Notes: generated from the sequence alone by a model not told the origin. A stretch of DNA of 64,000 nt from Chryseobacterium sp. JM1 (GCF_000737715.1 NZ_JPRN01000013.1:62001-126000), one strand, 5' to 3'. Numbered from the stretch's first letter, positions 26,263-35,356 are shown. Made by a program: numbers and translations.

Positions 26263-26754
26263 TTAGTCTGCTGTATGAAGATAAAGTTGAGTGTTGCCGG
26301 AATTTTCTTGTTTTCCGTTATCACCAATGACTTCTGTAAACCCTATTTTTTTATACAGATTATAGGCTTTTTCATTTTTATCGGTTACTTCCAGAAAAAT
26401 AGTGATGTCGGGAAATCTTTCAGAAGCTTCTCCAATCACAGCCTGAATTAATCCCCAACCAATATTTTTCCCCTGAAAATGTTCTTTCACATACATCTGA
26501 TAGATACTTCCTGTATGGTTTTCCTCTTTTACAAAAGCACAGATCCCGATCAGTTCATCGTCAGAAAATGCCCCAACCACAAATCTGTCCTGAGTCTGAT
26601 TTTCTATATCAGATTCCATTCTGAACTTTTCAATTTGTAACGCTTCCTGGTAAACAGCCCCGAATGATTCCGGAAATTTTTTCAGACTTTCCAGCCGGAT
26701 GATTCTGTAATTTTTACTTTCGTGAGGTAAGAGAAAACGATTTTTAATATTCAT
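26263..26754 (-). CDS. GNAT family N-acetyltransferase
   Basis: An acetyl-CoA-dependent acetyltransferase of 163 residues. The acetyl-CoA-binding motif A is seen in IYQMYVKEHFQGKNIGWGLI, and the C-terminal motif B in TIFLEVTDKNEKAYNLYKKIGF. The substrate cannot be told. It lies between the lanthipeptide operon and the TPR regulators on the opposite strand. It could in principle acetylate a peptide, but GNAT genes are common and nothing links it to the operon. Confidence 0.9.
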   Translation of the reverse strand: MNIKNRFLLPHESKNYRIIRLESLKKFPESFGAVYQEALQIEKFRMESDIENQTQDRFVVGAFSDDELIGICAFVKEENHTGSIYQMYVKEHFQGKNIGWGLIQAVIGEASERFPDITIFLEVTDKNEKAYNLYKKIGFTEVIGDNGKQENSGNTQLYLHTAD

Positions 26755-27081
26755 GTAGATTAAAAATTTTAATTAATTTTTTCGTATTATCTATTAAATT
26801 TGAGAAAATATTTTTAAAATAAAATCATTCTTTTTAATAAAAAACAAATTATTCTCTTTTTTAATTAACATATTTAATAAGAATACTTCTAATTAGTATT
26901 TTTGTTTTCTGTTTTTTATTTAATTAAAAGCTTAAATTTGCATATATTTATAACGAAAAAACGAATAAACCATTAATATGTTTAATACGGGCTGTTAGAC
27001 ATTGAAAAAACTACAAGTTGCATAGAAAGGCATAATCCTGGAAAAAATAACGGATAAATTGTATATGAATACCATCCTACT
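26755..27081. other. AT-rich intergenic region with promoter
   Basis: A very AT-rich stretch between divergent genes. A TAAATTTG -7 box at 26933-26940 suits transcription of the TPR regulator, giving a leader of about 135 nt. A second TATTTTTG lies at 26897-26904. I see no clear -33 box for either and no gene. Confidence 0.5.
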
Positions 27082-28515
27082 ATGAAAAAATTGATAGTCC
27101 GCACCCTACGGATGATTATATTATGTACTATTATTTCATGCAACCAGACTTCTACCTACAACCATACAGAAGACTATGATCTGCCTTTGATCACACAGAA
27201 TAATGAAATGAATGCTTCAGGTGAATTTGAAGCACTCGTTCAGTTGAATGGTGAATATTTTAAAAAAGCAGGCAGAATGGGCTATGAAGAGGGGAAAGGG
27301 CTTTGCTTTCTCAATGTGGCCAATGTCAATTCTACAGAAGGAGACTATGAAAGAGCTCACATTCTTCTGGATAAAGCCGGAGAAAGTCTAAAGAAATCAG
27401 AAAATAATTTTCACAAGGCTAAATTTTATGACAGCTACGCGCATTACTATTCCCATCTCAAACAATATGACAAAGCAGTTATCTATAGTGATTCTGCACT
27501 TTATTCCTTGAAAAAAGCACCGGATTCAAAACTTAAAAAGAGGCTGATGCCGCGAATTTATATCAACCGGGGAACCTATTTTGCATGGAAAGGACAGTTT
27601 GGAAACTCACTGAAAAATTTTCACAAAGGAAATGCTTTGGAGAAATCCGCGTATTCCAACTGTATGATGGCCCAATATCATCTCTATACCAACAAATTGG
27701 ACTCTGCGGGAATATATGCATTACGGGCAGAAGATATGATGAACCGTCATAAAACACCTGATATTGAAAGACTTTGGATCTATTATACAGTCGGGTATTA
27801 CAATAATAAAATCAACCATTATGACGAAGCTGAGAAAATGCTGAAAAACGCACTGGAACTCAGTATAAAAACCAGGCTTACCTATTCTTTTCACATAAAA
27901 GAGGTATACAAAGCGCTTGCAGATCTTTACAAAAAGAAAAAAGACAGTGAAAAGGCTTATTTCTATCTCAATAAATACCTTGAAGAAGATGGCAGACTCG
28001 CCGAAGCCAGATTTGCAGCCATCAATACCACTACGGACAGTTTTATATCCGAGGCTAAAAAAGAATCGGATAAACGGGAAAACGATCTGTGGATTATCGG
28101 AATTCTGTCCCTTATTATCATTTCCGTATCAGGGATGTCTGTCTGGAAAAATATACAGCATTTAAAACACAGAAAAAGAAGTCTGAAAACGGAAACCGAC
28201 ACGCTGAAAAACCGCGTATATGAAAAGAAACTTCAGGAAGTAACGGATCTGGCTAAAAATAATGATTCTTCATTCCTGATGAAATTTAAAGAACTGCATC
28301 CTGAGTTTATCAGCAGTTTGCTGACTATTAACCCTGATCTTGAAAATTCAGAACTGGCTTTCTGTGCCCTGCTGAAGCTGCATTTCACCTCTAAGGAAAT
28401 AGCGGATTATACTTTTGTACAGCATAAATCTATTCAGCAGAAAAAATACAGGCTTAGAAAAAAACTGAATATTGAAGGAGATCAGGATATTTATGAATTT
28501 TTAGATGCTGTTTAA
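27082..28515 (+). CDS. TPR-TM-HTH membrane regulator 1
   Basis: A protein of 477 residues. The N-terminus is a lipoprotein-type signal (TIISC, Cys at about 15). Residues about 40-320 are tetratricopeptide-like helices. A membrane helix (WIIGILSLIIISVSGMSVW, about 337-355) is followed by a coiled coil. The C-terminus has a LuxR-like helix-turn-helix (LHFTSKEIADYTFVQHKSIQ, then KKYRLRKKL). The topology suggests a periplasmic TPR sensor coupled to a cytoplasmic DNA-binding domain; the signal and targets are unknown. It is a paralogue of the next gene, which follows after 76 bp, and lies about 1 kb beyond the lanthipeptide operon. Confidence 0.85.
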   Translation: MKKLIVRTLRMIILCTIISCNQTSTYNHTEDYDLPLITQNNEMNASGEFEALVQLNGEYFKKAGRMGYEEGKGLCFLNVANVNSTEGDYERAHILLDKAGESLKKSENNFHKAKFYDSYAHYYSHLKQYDKAVIYSDSALYSLKKAPDSKLKKRLMPRIYINRGTYFAWKGQFGNSLKNFHKGNALEKSAYSNCMMAQYHLYTNKLDSAGIYALRAEDMMNRHKTPDIERLWIYYTVGYYNNKINHYDEAEKMLKNALELSIKTRLTYSFHIKEVYKALADLYKKKKDSEKAYFYLNKYLEEDGRLAEARFAAINTTTDSFISEAKKESDKRENDLWIIGILSLIIISVSGMSVWKNIQHLKHRKRSLKTETDTLKNRVYEKKLQEVTDLAKNNDSSFLMKFKELHPEFISSLLTINPDLENSELAFCALLKLHFTSKEIADYTFVQHKSIQQKKYRLRKKLNIEGDQDIYEFLDAV

Positions 28516-28591
28516 ACCCTGTTTTGTTTTGGAGCCGGGACAATGGTTTTATACCTTTATGGATTGAAATAACTATATACAAAAACGTATC

Positions 28592-30016
28592 ATGATACGC
28601 TGTCTTATTTTCGCACTATTTTTCATCCTCCTTTCTTGCAGTACGGATTCCCATCGCTATGAAAAGGATTTCGATACTCCTTTACTGAAACAGAATGAGC
28701 AGCTGCGTCTTGCCGGTGATTATGATGCTTTGGTAAAACTGAATAAAGACTATTATCAAAAAGCGGAAAAAAAAGGATATGAAGAAGGAAAAGCACTGTG
28801 TTTCCTGAATCTCGGCAATGTAAATCTGCCCCTTGAAAACTATAAGAGGGCTGAATTTTTCTTTAATAAAGCAGAGAAAATCCTTAAATATTCAAAAAGT
28901 AATATTCACAGAGCCAAATTTTACAATGACTTTAGCAATTTCCAGCTTCACCTCAAGCGGCTTGATAAGTCTTTTGAGTATAATGCGCTGGCAATGAATT
29001 ATATAAAAGATACGAAAAATTCTCCCTTCCGCAATGATGTTCTTTTTAAAATATACTACAAACGTGGAGACTATTTTTACCGGAAGAAAATGTATGATCC
29101 TGCGCTGGAATATTTCCGTAAAGCAGGAAAATTAGACCATTCAGGACGGGTAGAATGTGCCATTGGTGATCTCTATCTGTATGGTTTTAAAAATATGGAT
29201 TCAGCGCGGATTTATCTCTCCACAATAGCGGAAAAATCCAACCGGCAGGGTAGGACGGATGGGGTCGCGCTTAATGCTAATACCGTTCTAGGTGAATATT
29301 ATATGATCACCAAACAGTATGATAAAGCCGAGAAGTCACTGTTGAAAGCCTTGGAAATCAATAAGAAAACGAAATATGTCTTTGCTCAGTACACCAAATA
29401 TGTCTATACAGATCTTAAATCTCTGTATGAAGGTATGGGGGACAAAGAAAAAGCGCTTTTATATCTGCAGGCTTATACTGAGGAAAGAAACAAATCTGAC
29501 ACAGCTTTGCTGGAAGCCATCAATCATGATATGGAAGGTTTTATCACTGAAACAGAGACCGATTCTGAACAGCATAGAAGCAAGGTATTGCTTTTGTGCA
29601 TTGTGTCTGTATTTATTCTTTCGCTGGTAGCCATGTACCTTTGGAAAACCATCAAGCAGTTGAAGGAAAAAAGAAAAATGCTTAAACGTGAAGCAGAGCA
29701 GCTGAAAAATCAGATGCACGACAACAGCCAGGAAGAGGTTTTAGAACTGGCGAGGAAGAATGATCCTTCGTTTTTAGACAGTTTTAGAGAAGCTTATCCC
29801 GGTTTCATTGAAAATGTACTGGCTGTAAACCCGGAGCTTGAAAATTCAGACCTGGTTTTTTGTGCCATGCTGAAACTTCATTTTACATCTAAAGAAATCG
29901 CCAGCTACACTTCTGTTCAGCCAAGATCTGTTCAGCAGAAAAAATACAGACTCAGAAAAAAACTGAACATCCCTACAGAAACAGATACCTATCAGTTTTT
30001 CGACAGTTTGGTGTGA
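28592..30016 (+). CDS. TPR-TM-HTH membrane regulator 2 (paralogue)
   Basis: A protein of 474 residues with the same architecture as the gene before it: lipobox FILLSC, TPR helices, one membrane helix near residues 330-350, and a C-terminal HTH (LHFTSKEIASYTSVQPRSVQ, then KKYRLRKKLNI). The GYEEGKALCFLNLGNVN stretch and the HTH are nearly the same in both, whereas the middle TPR region is diverged. This indicates a tandem duplication with different sensing but similar DNA targets. No gene follows for 1.5 kb on this strand apart from a remnant. Confidence 0.85.
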   Translation: MIRCLIFALFFILLSCSTDSHRYEKDFDTPLLKQNEQLRLAGDYDALVKLNKDYYQKAEKKGYEEGKALCFLNLGNVNLPLENYKRAEFFFNKAEKILKYSKSNIHRAKFYNDFSNFQLHLKRLDKSFEYNALAMNYIKDTKNSPFRNDVLFKIYYKRGDYFYRKKMYDPALEYFRKAGKLDHSGRVECAIGDLYLYGFKNMDSARIYLSTIAEKSNRQGRTDGVALNANTVLGEYYMITKQYDKAEKSLLKALEINKKTKYVFAQYTKYVYTDLKSLYEGMGDKEKALLYLQAYTEERNKSDTALLEAINHDMEGFITETETDSEQHRSKVLLLCIVSVFILSLVAMYLWKTIKQLKEKRKMLKREAEQLKNQMHDNSQEEVLELARKNDPSFLDSFREAYPGFIENVLAVNPELENSDLVFCAMLKLHFTSKEIASYTSVQPRSVQQKKYRLRKKLNIPTETDTYQFFDSLV

Positions 30017-30040
30017 GATAGGTTTCGGATTTTCCGGGTC

Positions 30041-30190
30041 CAGATTCGGGTTGAGAGAGGATGATATATTTCAGACTAAGATTGAGGCCAAGGTTTAAAC
30101 TGAGATTAAATGCTCAAATTTGGAACACGAACTTCAGCAACCCGCAGCGCTATCTCAACCCGAAACTCTAAAACCCGAAACCCGTACCTT
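30041..30190. repeat. mosaic intergenic repeat, copy B
   Basis: TTCGGGTTGAGA (30045-30056) and TCTCAACCCGAA (30153-30164) form a 12-bp inverted repeat around AGACTAAGATTGAGG-type words. ACCCGAAACTCTAAAACCCG-like sequence follows. Related words occur in copy C. Confidence 0.55.
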
Positions 30191-30235
30191 GTACACTCTA
30201 TAACTTCCATCTTCAGCATCCCACATTTTTGGACA

Positions 30236-30262
30236 AAAAAACTGCCTGATCATATCAGACAG
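30236..30262 (-). terminator. orphan minus-strand terminator
   Basis: In the minus-strand RNA, CUGUCUGAU pairs with AUCAGGCAG (one G-U, loop AUG) and seven U follow. On the plus strand the same pair would be a C-A mismatch, so the direction is minus. No minus-strand gene precedes it for 1.3 kb. Confidence 0.65.
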
Positions 30263-30693
30263 CCTTCGAAATATTTTTTTCCATCATAACTGAAAACCAA
30301 TTTCATCACTTGTTGTTTGTAGTTTCAAATTTGCACTTTTTATTAAGAAAATAGAAAAAATATTATACTACATGGGTACTACATTGTTATTTTTTTTCAT
30401 TAATTATCAAAATATGATTAATTTTTAATGATACGACGAACTGGATTTTAATAGCTGTATCTTGCTGGTTTTTAGAAGTCTAATGACGGTAAAATGTGGT
30501 TTTTAAAGCTGACAGACTGTAATCTTAATGGATAACTGTCAAAATTGCCCCATTTTTAATTTTATTTAAATATTGCTACTTGTTTTTGGAGTAGTATATA
30601 AGTAGAGTGTTAATTTTTGGTTTTAAATTCTATATGTAAGAATTTTGAAAAGGATGATTTTTGAATTGTTCTCATTAATAAAAATTAGGAATT

Positions 30694-30722
30694 GCTGCCC
30701 GGCTCTGTCAGGTAGCTTTTTT
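30694..30722 (+). terminator. orphan plus-strand terminator
   Basis: GCTGCC pairs with GGTAGC (one G-U) around an 11-base loop, followed by six T, then A and five more T. The nearest plus-strand gene ends about 680 bp upstream. Confidence 0.5.
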
Positions 30723-30765
30723 ATTTTTAAGATCATTAAGGACCGGAGAATTAAGAGAGGTTTAT

Positions 30766-30825
30766 GGTTAAGGTTAAGGTTAAGGTTAAGGTTAAGGTTA
30801 AGGTTAAGGTTAAGGTTAAGGTTAA
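30766..30825. repeat. (GGTTAA)10 hexamer array
   Basis: Ten exact head-to-tail copies of GGTTAA, then GGTGAGACTAAG. It forms one end of mosaic repeat copy C. Confidence 0.97.
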
Positions 30826-30990
30826 GGTGAGACTAAGATTGAGATGGAAGATAGATTCAAGATTCAAGAGCCAAGATGCCAGACGTCAGATTTCAGACAC
30901 GAGACATGAGACTTTTAAAAATATCAATGGTGAATTTTGCTTCGCAAGTGAATAGTGAATTTGTATAGCAGACACAAGATATCAGATATC
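30826..30990 (-). repeat. mosaic intergenic repeat, copy C (inverted)
   Basis: Read on the minus strand this has TTCACTTGCGAAGCAAAATT, then AAATCTGACGTCTGGCATCT, TTGGCTCTTGAATC, ATCTATCTTCC and AATCTTAGTCT, and runs into the hexamer array. Copy F at 41.6-41.76 kb has the same words in the same order. Confidence 0.75.
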
Positions 30991-31301
30991 ACAAGCTGTA
31001 TTCATTAACTTAATGACTACAAAGCAGAAATGAGCAATGTATTTCAACCGCAACTGACAAAAGCCCACAACCAAAACAACCCGCATCCCGAAACTCTCAG
31101 GCAAGAACTCAGTTTCAGATATTCTTAATTTTGCTAATGGTTTCAGGCTTTTCCGGCAAATCCCAGGGATAATGTTAAGTATAGTCAATTGTGACTAGTT
31201 TTTAATGATCTGTAAATAAGCGTTTTATCTTCACGAAGTATCTGAGTAGTAGGCGGATTTATAATGGTTTCGCTTCAATAATGATAGATTTATTTTTTTA
31301 A

Positions 31302-31460
31302 TTGAAGTTTCTGAGGTTTGACAGTGCAGACGGAAGACTGGTACTGGAAGGGAAACTGGAAGGACAGAAAACTAATTTGGCAGCATTGGTTAAAGGAGTG
31401 TACATCATTTCAATTACCAGCGAGACTGAAACTTACAGCACCAGGCTGATTAAGAAATAA
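31302..31460 (+). pseudogene. remnant of a T9SS-secreted protein (C-terminal sorting domain)
   Basis: An open stretch of 52 codons ending in TAA. It reads as the end of a type A T9SS sorting domain: SADGRLVLEGKLEG, then NLAALVKGVYIISI and a C-terminal RLIKK. A stop codon lies in frame directly before it and no signal peptide or cargo domain remains. The rest of the gene has been lost or replaced by repeats. Intact domains of the same kind end the proteins at about 44.1 kb and 62.0 kb. Confidence 0.7.
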
Positions 31461-31540
31461 AAAATGAGATGCTTCAGGTTGAAAAGGCAGATTAATCACC
31501 TGTCCTGAACTGGAGACAGATTTCATGGTACCTTTTGTGA

Positions 31541-31579
31541 AGAAAGAGTCCGGCGTATTGTCGGACTCTTTCTGTTTTT
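31541..31579. terminator. bidirectional terminator before VOC gene end
   Basis: GAAAGAGTCCGGC pairs with GTCGGACTCTTTC (one G-U) around GTATT, with TGTTTTT after it. It ends where the minus-strand VOC gene stops, and can end transcripts from either side. Confidence 0.8.
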
Positions 31580-31955
31580 AGCCAATGGGTTCCCACAGCT
31601 GAATCTTGTTGCCCTCAAGATCAAGAATATGAAGGAATTTTCCATAATCATAAGTTTCAATACTGTCCAGGATTGTAACATTTTCCTTTTTCAATTCCTC
31701 TAACAGAGCTTCCAGATTTTCCACCCGGTAATTGATCATAAAATCCCTTTCAGAAGGTTCGAAGTATTTTGTATTTTCTGCAAAAGGAGCCCATTGAGTC
31801 AACCCTTTTTTGTTGGGATCTTCACTTTCACGCCACTCAAAACTTGTTCCGTATGGACTTGTTTCAAGGCCAAGATGGGTTTTATACCATTCGTTCATTG
31901 CGCCCGGATCTTTTGATTTGAAAAGGATACCTCCGATTCCTGTTACTTTTTTCAT
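31578..31955 (-). CDS. VOC family (glyoxalase-like) protein
   Basis: A small protein of 125 residues with the vicinal-oxygen-chelate fold: the start VTGIGGILFKSKDPGAMNEWY, and the end EGNKIQLWEPIG with the usual metal-binding Glu before leucine/tryptophan. Members include glyoxalases, dioxygenases and antibiotic-binding proteins; the exact role cannot be told. A minus-strand TATATTTG -7 box (32019-32026) is its likely promoter. It is divergent from the aldo/keto reductase. Confidence 0.88.
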   Translation of the reverse strand: MKKVTGIGGILFKSKDPGAMNEWYKTHLGLETSPYGTSFEWRESEDPNKKGLTQWAPFAENTKYFEPSERDFMINYRVENLEALLEELKKENVTILDSIETYDYGKFLHILDLEGNKIQLWEPIG

Positions 31956-32222
31956 GTCTATTTTTTAATCGTTAGAATTAAGATCATCGGGAAGCTGATC
32001 TGTGCTTCCGTCTGTTTTCAAATATATGTAAAACTTTTTATCGGAATATTCTTTTCGTTTTAAATAATAAGCTTTTCCGGATGAAATAATATAAATGATC
32101 ATAGAATAAAAGCTGTTGGTTTAAGAAAAATACAATTCGGTGATTTACATACAACATTCGTGATTCTGCAAACATCCGCCTGCTGATTTATGCTGAATTT
32201 TGTATCAATAAAAATCAACAAT

Positions 32223-33227
32223 ATGAAATTGAATCAGGTAAAATTAGGAAGCCAGGGTCTGATGATCCCCAATATCGGCCTTGGCTGCATGGGAATGACC
32301 GGTTTTGAAGGGGCCAATATGTATGGGGAAGCAGATGAAAACGAAGCCATTGCTACCATCCACCGTTCCCTTGAATTAGGCGGAAACTTTTTGGATACCG
32401 CCGATCTGTACGGACCGTTTAAAAACGAACAGCTTATCGCCAAAGCAATCGGAAATAACCGGGATCAGTACATTATCGCAACGAAATTCGGATGGGAAAT
32501 AGATGATTCGGATAAAGTAACCTGGGCCATCAACGGAACCAAAGATTACGTGAAAAAGGCTGTGGAAAGATCCCTCAAAAATTTAAAAACAGATTATATC
32601 GATCTGTATTACATGCATCGCCTTGATAAAAATACTCCGATTGAAGAAACCGTTGGCGCCATGAGTGATCTTGTTAAGGAAGGAAAAGTTGGATATATCG
32701 GTTTGTCCGAAGTATCTTCCGAAACCGTAAGGAGGGCACATGCCATTCATCCCGTTACTGCTGTACAGAGCGAATATTCTTTATTCGAAAGAACAGCAGA
32801 AGAGAAAGGAGTTTTAGCAACACTGAGAGAGCTGGAAGTAGGTTTTGTAGCGTATTCACCATTGGGTCGTGGATTTTTGTCAGGCCAGATCCGTTCCATC
32901 GATGATCTTCCGGAACATGATTTCCGCAGAGGAATTCCCCGTTTTCAGGGAGAATATTTTGATAAGAATATTGAACTTGTAAAAGCTGTAGAAAGCATGG
33001 CTGAAGAAAAGAATATCACTTCTTCACAGCTGGCTCTGGCCTGGATCATCAGTAAAGGCATCATTCCGATTCCCGGAACCAAGCGCAGAAAATATGTGGA
33101 ACAGAATATTGAAGCGGCTGGAATTCAGTTAAGTGAAGCCGATCTTTTAAAACTGGAAAGTATCGTACCTTTGGGAACAGATACAGGTGCTCCATATGAT
33201 GAGTTCAGCATGGGGCTTTTAGATTAA
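32223..33227 (+). CDS. aldo/keto reductase
   Basis: An NADPH-dependent aldo/keto reductase of 334 residues from the ATG giving MKLNQVKLGS; an upstream ATG at 32190 would add 11 residues before the conserved start. The catalytic tetrad is complete: Asp58, Tyr63, Lys88 and His132 (in YYMHRLD). GIIPIPGTKRRKYVEQN near the end binds the NADP phosphate. It is of the YajO/general stress type that reduces aldehydes and ketones. An AraC regulator gene follows after 17 bp and probably belongs to the same operon. Confidence 0.94.
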   Translation: MKLNQVKLGSQGLMIPNIGLGCMGMTGFEGANMYGEADENEAIATIHRSLELGGNFLDTADLYGPFKNEQLIAKAIGNNRDQYIIATKFGWEIDDSDKVTWAINGTKDYVKKAVERSLKNLKTDYIDLYYMHRLDKNTPIEETVGAMSDLVKEGKVGYIGLSEVSSETVRRAHAIHPVTAVQSEYSLFERTAEEKGVLATLRELEVGFVAYSPLGRGFLSGQIRSIDDLPEHDFRRGIPRFQGEYFDKNIELVKAVESMAEEKNITSSQLALAWIISKGIIPIPGTKRRKYVEQNIEAAGIQLSEADLLKLESIVPLGTDTGAPYDEFSMGLLD

Positions 33228-33244
33228 ACTATACATCATAAGCT

Positions 33245-34147
33245 ATGAATACCATTCAGTCTGTTTCCGCTTTTCACCGTTTACTGTCGCTGCCGGAGCC
33301 CAAACATCCGCTGGTAAGTGTCATCAATTTATCCGAAAGCATATTTCTGGAGGACGAAGTCTGGAAGGGTTTTGTCAACAGGTTTTACTGTGTTGCCATG
33401 AAACGGGAATCAAAAGGAAAAGTAAGGTATGGCCAGCAGCATTATGACTACGATAAAGGAGTTCTGAGTTTTACTGCGCCCAATCAGGTGCAGTATCTCG
33501 ACTTGGACAGCATGGAATGTGGGGCAGGATATCTGTTGATCTTTCATGAAGATTTTATATTGAGACATCCTTTAGCCCAGACCATTTCCACTTACGGATT
33601 CTTTTCCTATGCAGTGAATGAGGCTTTGCATTTGTCTGAAGATGAAGAAACTAACCTGATTGAGATTCTTCAGAAAATTGATAAGGAATGCCAGCATATC
33701 GATCAGCATACCCAGGAAATTATTCTGTCTCAAATTGATTTGTTACTGAATTATTCCAACCGTTTTTACGAGCGCCAGTTCATTACCCGGAAAAATGGCA
33801 ATCAGCAGCTTCTGGCCAGATTTGAGAAGTTTCTGAATGATTATTTTGATCAGGAACAGTCTGCAGAAAAAGGCCTTTTAACCGTACATCTCATCGCAGA
33901 AGCCATGAACCTTTCACCCAATTATCTGAGTGATCTTCTCCGGATTCAGACAGGCCAGAATACCCAGCAGCATATCCATGAAAAGCTGATCAGTAAAGCC
34001 AAAGAAAAGTTGTCTGCAACTGAATTGTCAGTGAGTGAAATCGCGTACAGTTTAGGATTTGAACACGCTCAGTCTTTCAGTACATTATTTAAGAAGAAAA
34101 CCAGAATGGCTCCTTTAGAATTCAGAGCAGGATTTCGTTTTAACTGA
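33245..34147 (+). CDS. AraC family transcriptional regulator
   Basis: A regulator of 300 residues with an N-terminal cupin-like sensing domain and a C-terminal double helix-turn-helix. The first helix region is HLIAEAMNLSPNYLSDLLR; the second has the family signature VSEIAYSLGFEHAQSFSTLF, then KKKTRMAPLEFR. It lies 17 bp downstream of the aldo/keto reductase gene and may regulate it; such pairs are common in Bacteroidota. Confidence 0.93.
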   Translation: MNTIQSVSAFHRLLSLPEPKHPLVSVINLSESIFLEDEVWKGFVNRFYCVAMKRESKGKVRYGQQHYDYDKGVLSFTAPNQVQYLDLDSMECGAGYLLIFHEDFILRHPLAQTISTYGFFSYAVNEALHLSEDEETNLIEILQKIDKECQHIDQHTQEIILSQIDLLLNYSNRFYERQFITRKNGNQQLLARFEKFLNDYFDQEQSAEKGLLTVHLIAEAMNLSPNYLSDLLRIQTGQNTQQHIHEKLISKAKEKLSATELSVSEIAYSLGFEHAQSFSTLFKKKTRMAPLEFRAGFRFN

Positions 34148-34223
34148 TTCAAAAAACTATTTTGAAGGAATTTACTGAAATGCTTACATTTGGGTTCTGC
34201 CTCTATGGCTAACCTGATCACTT

Positions 34224-34988
34224 ATGAAAAAAAATATGCATGGCTTTTTCAAATTCACATGGTTTCCTTTATTACTTATCCTGATCTGTGGATGTGCAAA
34301 AGAGGAAAAAAAGCCTCAATCTTCTGATAAAACCACAACAAATACGACAACAGTTACCAACTCTGAAAAGACAGAACCCGTTGTTGAAACTAAAAAATAT
34401 CCCGCCGAATTTGTCCCGGATGGCTATAAGATTTTTGATAAATCTTTCGGAGACTTAAATAAAGATGGGGCAGAAGACTGCATCCTTATCATCAAAAAAA
34501 TAGACCCTGCTAATATCATTACCGACGAATATCGCGGAAAGCTAGACCGCAACCGCCGTGGAATTATTGTTCTTTTTAAAAAAGGTCAGGTGTATGAACT
34601 CGCTTCCAAAAATGAAACCTGTTTCTCCTCAGAGAACGAAGAAGGAGGCGTTTACTACGCACCCGAACTGGATGTTTACGCTGAAAAAGGAAAGCTGTAC
34701 ATTCATTATGCCCATGGCAGATATGGCTACTGGACCTATACTTTCAGATATGGAAGCTCAGATTTTGAACTGATAGGTTATGATGACAGCTCCAATACAG
34801 GGCCAAGAGTGAACAGTACAACCAGTATTAATTTTTTAACCGGAAAACAGCTTGATAAAAGCAACGTCAATGAAGGCGCGGAAGGTGGTGACGAAGTATT
34901 TGAAGACAGCTGGAAAAAACTAAAAACCACAAAACTGATGACCCTTTCAGAGATCAAGGATTTTGATGAACTTGATTTTTATGATTAA
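34224..34988 (+). CDS. lipoprotein of unknown function
   Basis: A lipoprotein of 254 residues with signal and lipobox ICGC, a Thr/Ser-rich linker (about 30-55) and a globular domain. The DLNKDGAEDC stretch resembles a calcium-binding FG-GAP/dockerin-like loop seen in many Bacteroidota surface proteins. It probably sits on the outer membrane. No enzyme motif is seen. A second ATG 12 bp downstream could also be the start. Confidence 0.8.
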   Translation: MKKNMHGFFKFTWFPLLLILICGCAKEEKKPQSSDKTTTNTTTVTNSEKTEPVVETKKYPAEFVPDGYKIFDKSFGDLNKDGAEDCILIIKKIDPANIITDEYRGKLDRNRRGIIVLFKKGQVYELASKNETCFSSENEEGGVYYAPELDVYAEKGKLYIHYAHGRYGYWTYTFRYGSSDFELIGYDDSSNTGPRVNSTTSINFLTGKQLDKSNVNEGAEGGDEVFEDSWKKLKTTKLMTLSEIKDFDELDFYD

Positions 34989-35356
34989 AGCAGATAACAG
35001 ACTAAGGTTGAGATAAAGGTTTAGACTGAGTTTGAGGTGGAAGATGTGGTAGATTTGAGAACCAAGAACCAAGATGCCAGATTTTAGAATTTTAGATTAA
35101 AGTTGGGCTTCAAAACCTTTAAGATTCAAAATATGCATTAGACCACCTTTAACCTTGCTGAAAATCTTTGATTTTCTTGCGCCTTACCTATTCACATTTA
35201 GAAAAACCTTGCGCCCTTGCGTTTATCCAAAATCCATCCGCTTTTCTAAGCATCTAAACAATGGTCGGGTTAACTTATTTACAAAGAACCAACAAACCAA
35301 CGGCATTATTTTAACTAGCAACTGACAACCAGCAACTGATAACCAGCAACCTGTAG
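34989..35356. repeat. mosaic intergenic repeat, copy D (inverted), with GCGCAAGG-type words
   Basis: No gene is present. It starts with GACTAAGGTTGAG, GGTTTAGACTGAG and GAACCAAGATGCCAGATTTT, which are the inverted words of copies C and F. The middle has ACCTTGCGCCCTTGCGTTTA, akin to the palindromic element at 12.75 kb. The end has CTAGCAACTGACAACCAGC and CAGCAAC, the inverse of the TTGCTAG/TTGCTGG module. Confidence 0.65.

Larger units (their letters stand above)
30017..31577. other. gene-poor repeat region
   Basis: There are 1.56 kb without an intact gene. It holds mosaic repeat copies B and C, a hexamer array, two orphan terminators on opposite strands, an AT-rich centre (about 30.3-30.65 kb) and a T9SS sorting-domain remnant. 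The open frames over the hexamer array encode only Leu-Arg or Lys-Val dipeptide runs and are not genes. Confidence 0.75.

Noticed and set aside
26194..26451. Plus-strand frame after the lanthipeptide terminator as a further cluster gene
   Set aside because: Mostly antisense to the GNAT gene, whose motifs are clear; begins beyond the terminator.
26263..26754. GNAT as a lanthipeptide tailoring acetyltransferase
   Set aside because: Opposite strand, outside the operon terminator and of a very common family; no evidence of a link.
30766..30825. Possible telomere or replicon end
   Set aside because: Internal position with normal sequence on both sides; hexamer is part of a dispersed repeat.
30645..30955. 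Open frames over the hexamer array coding Leu-Arg or Val-Lys dipeptide repeats
   Set aside because: They exist only because GGTTAA has no stop in two frames; no start context, no homology expected, and other copies of the repeat break the frame.
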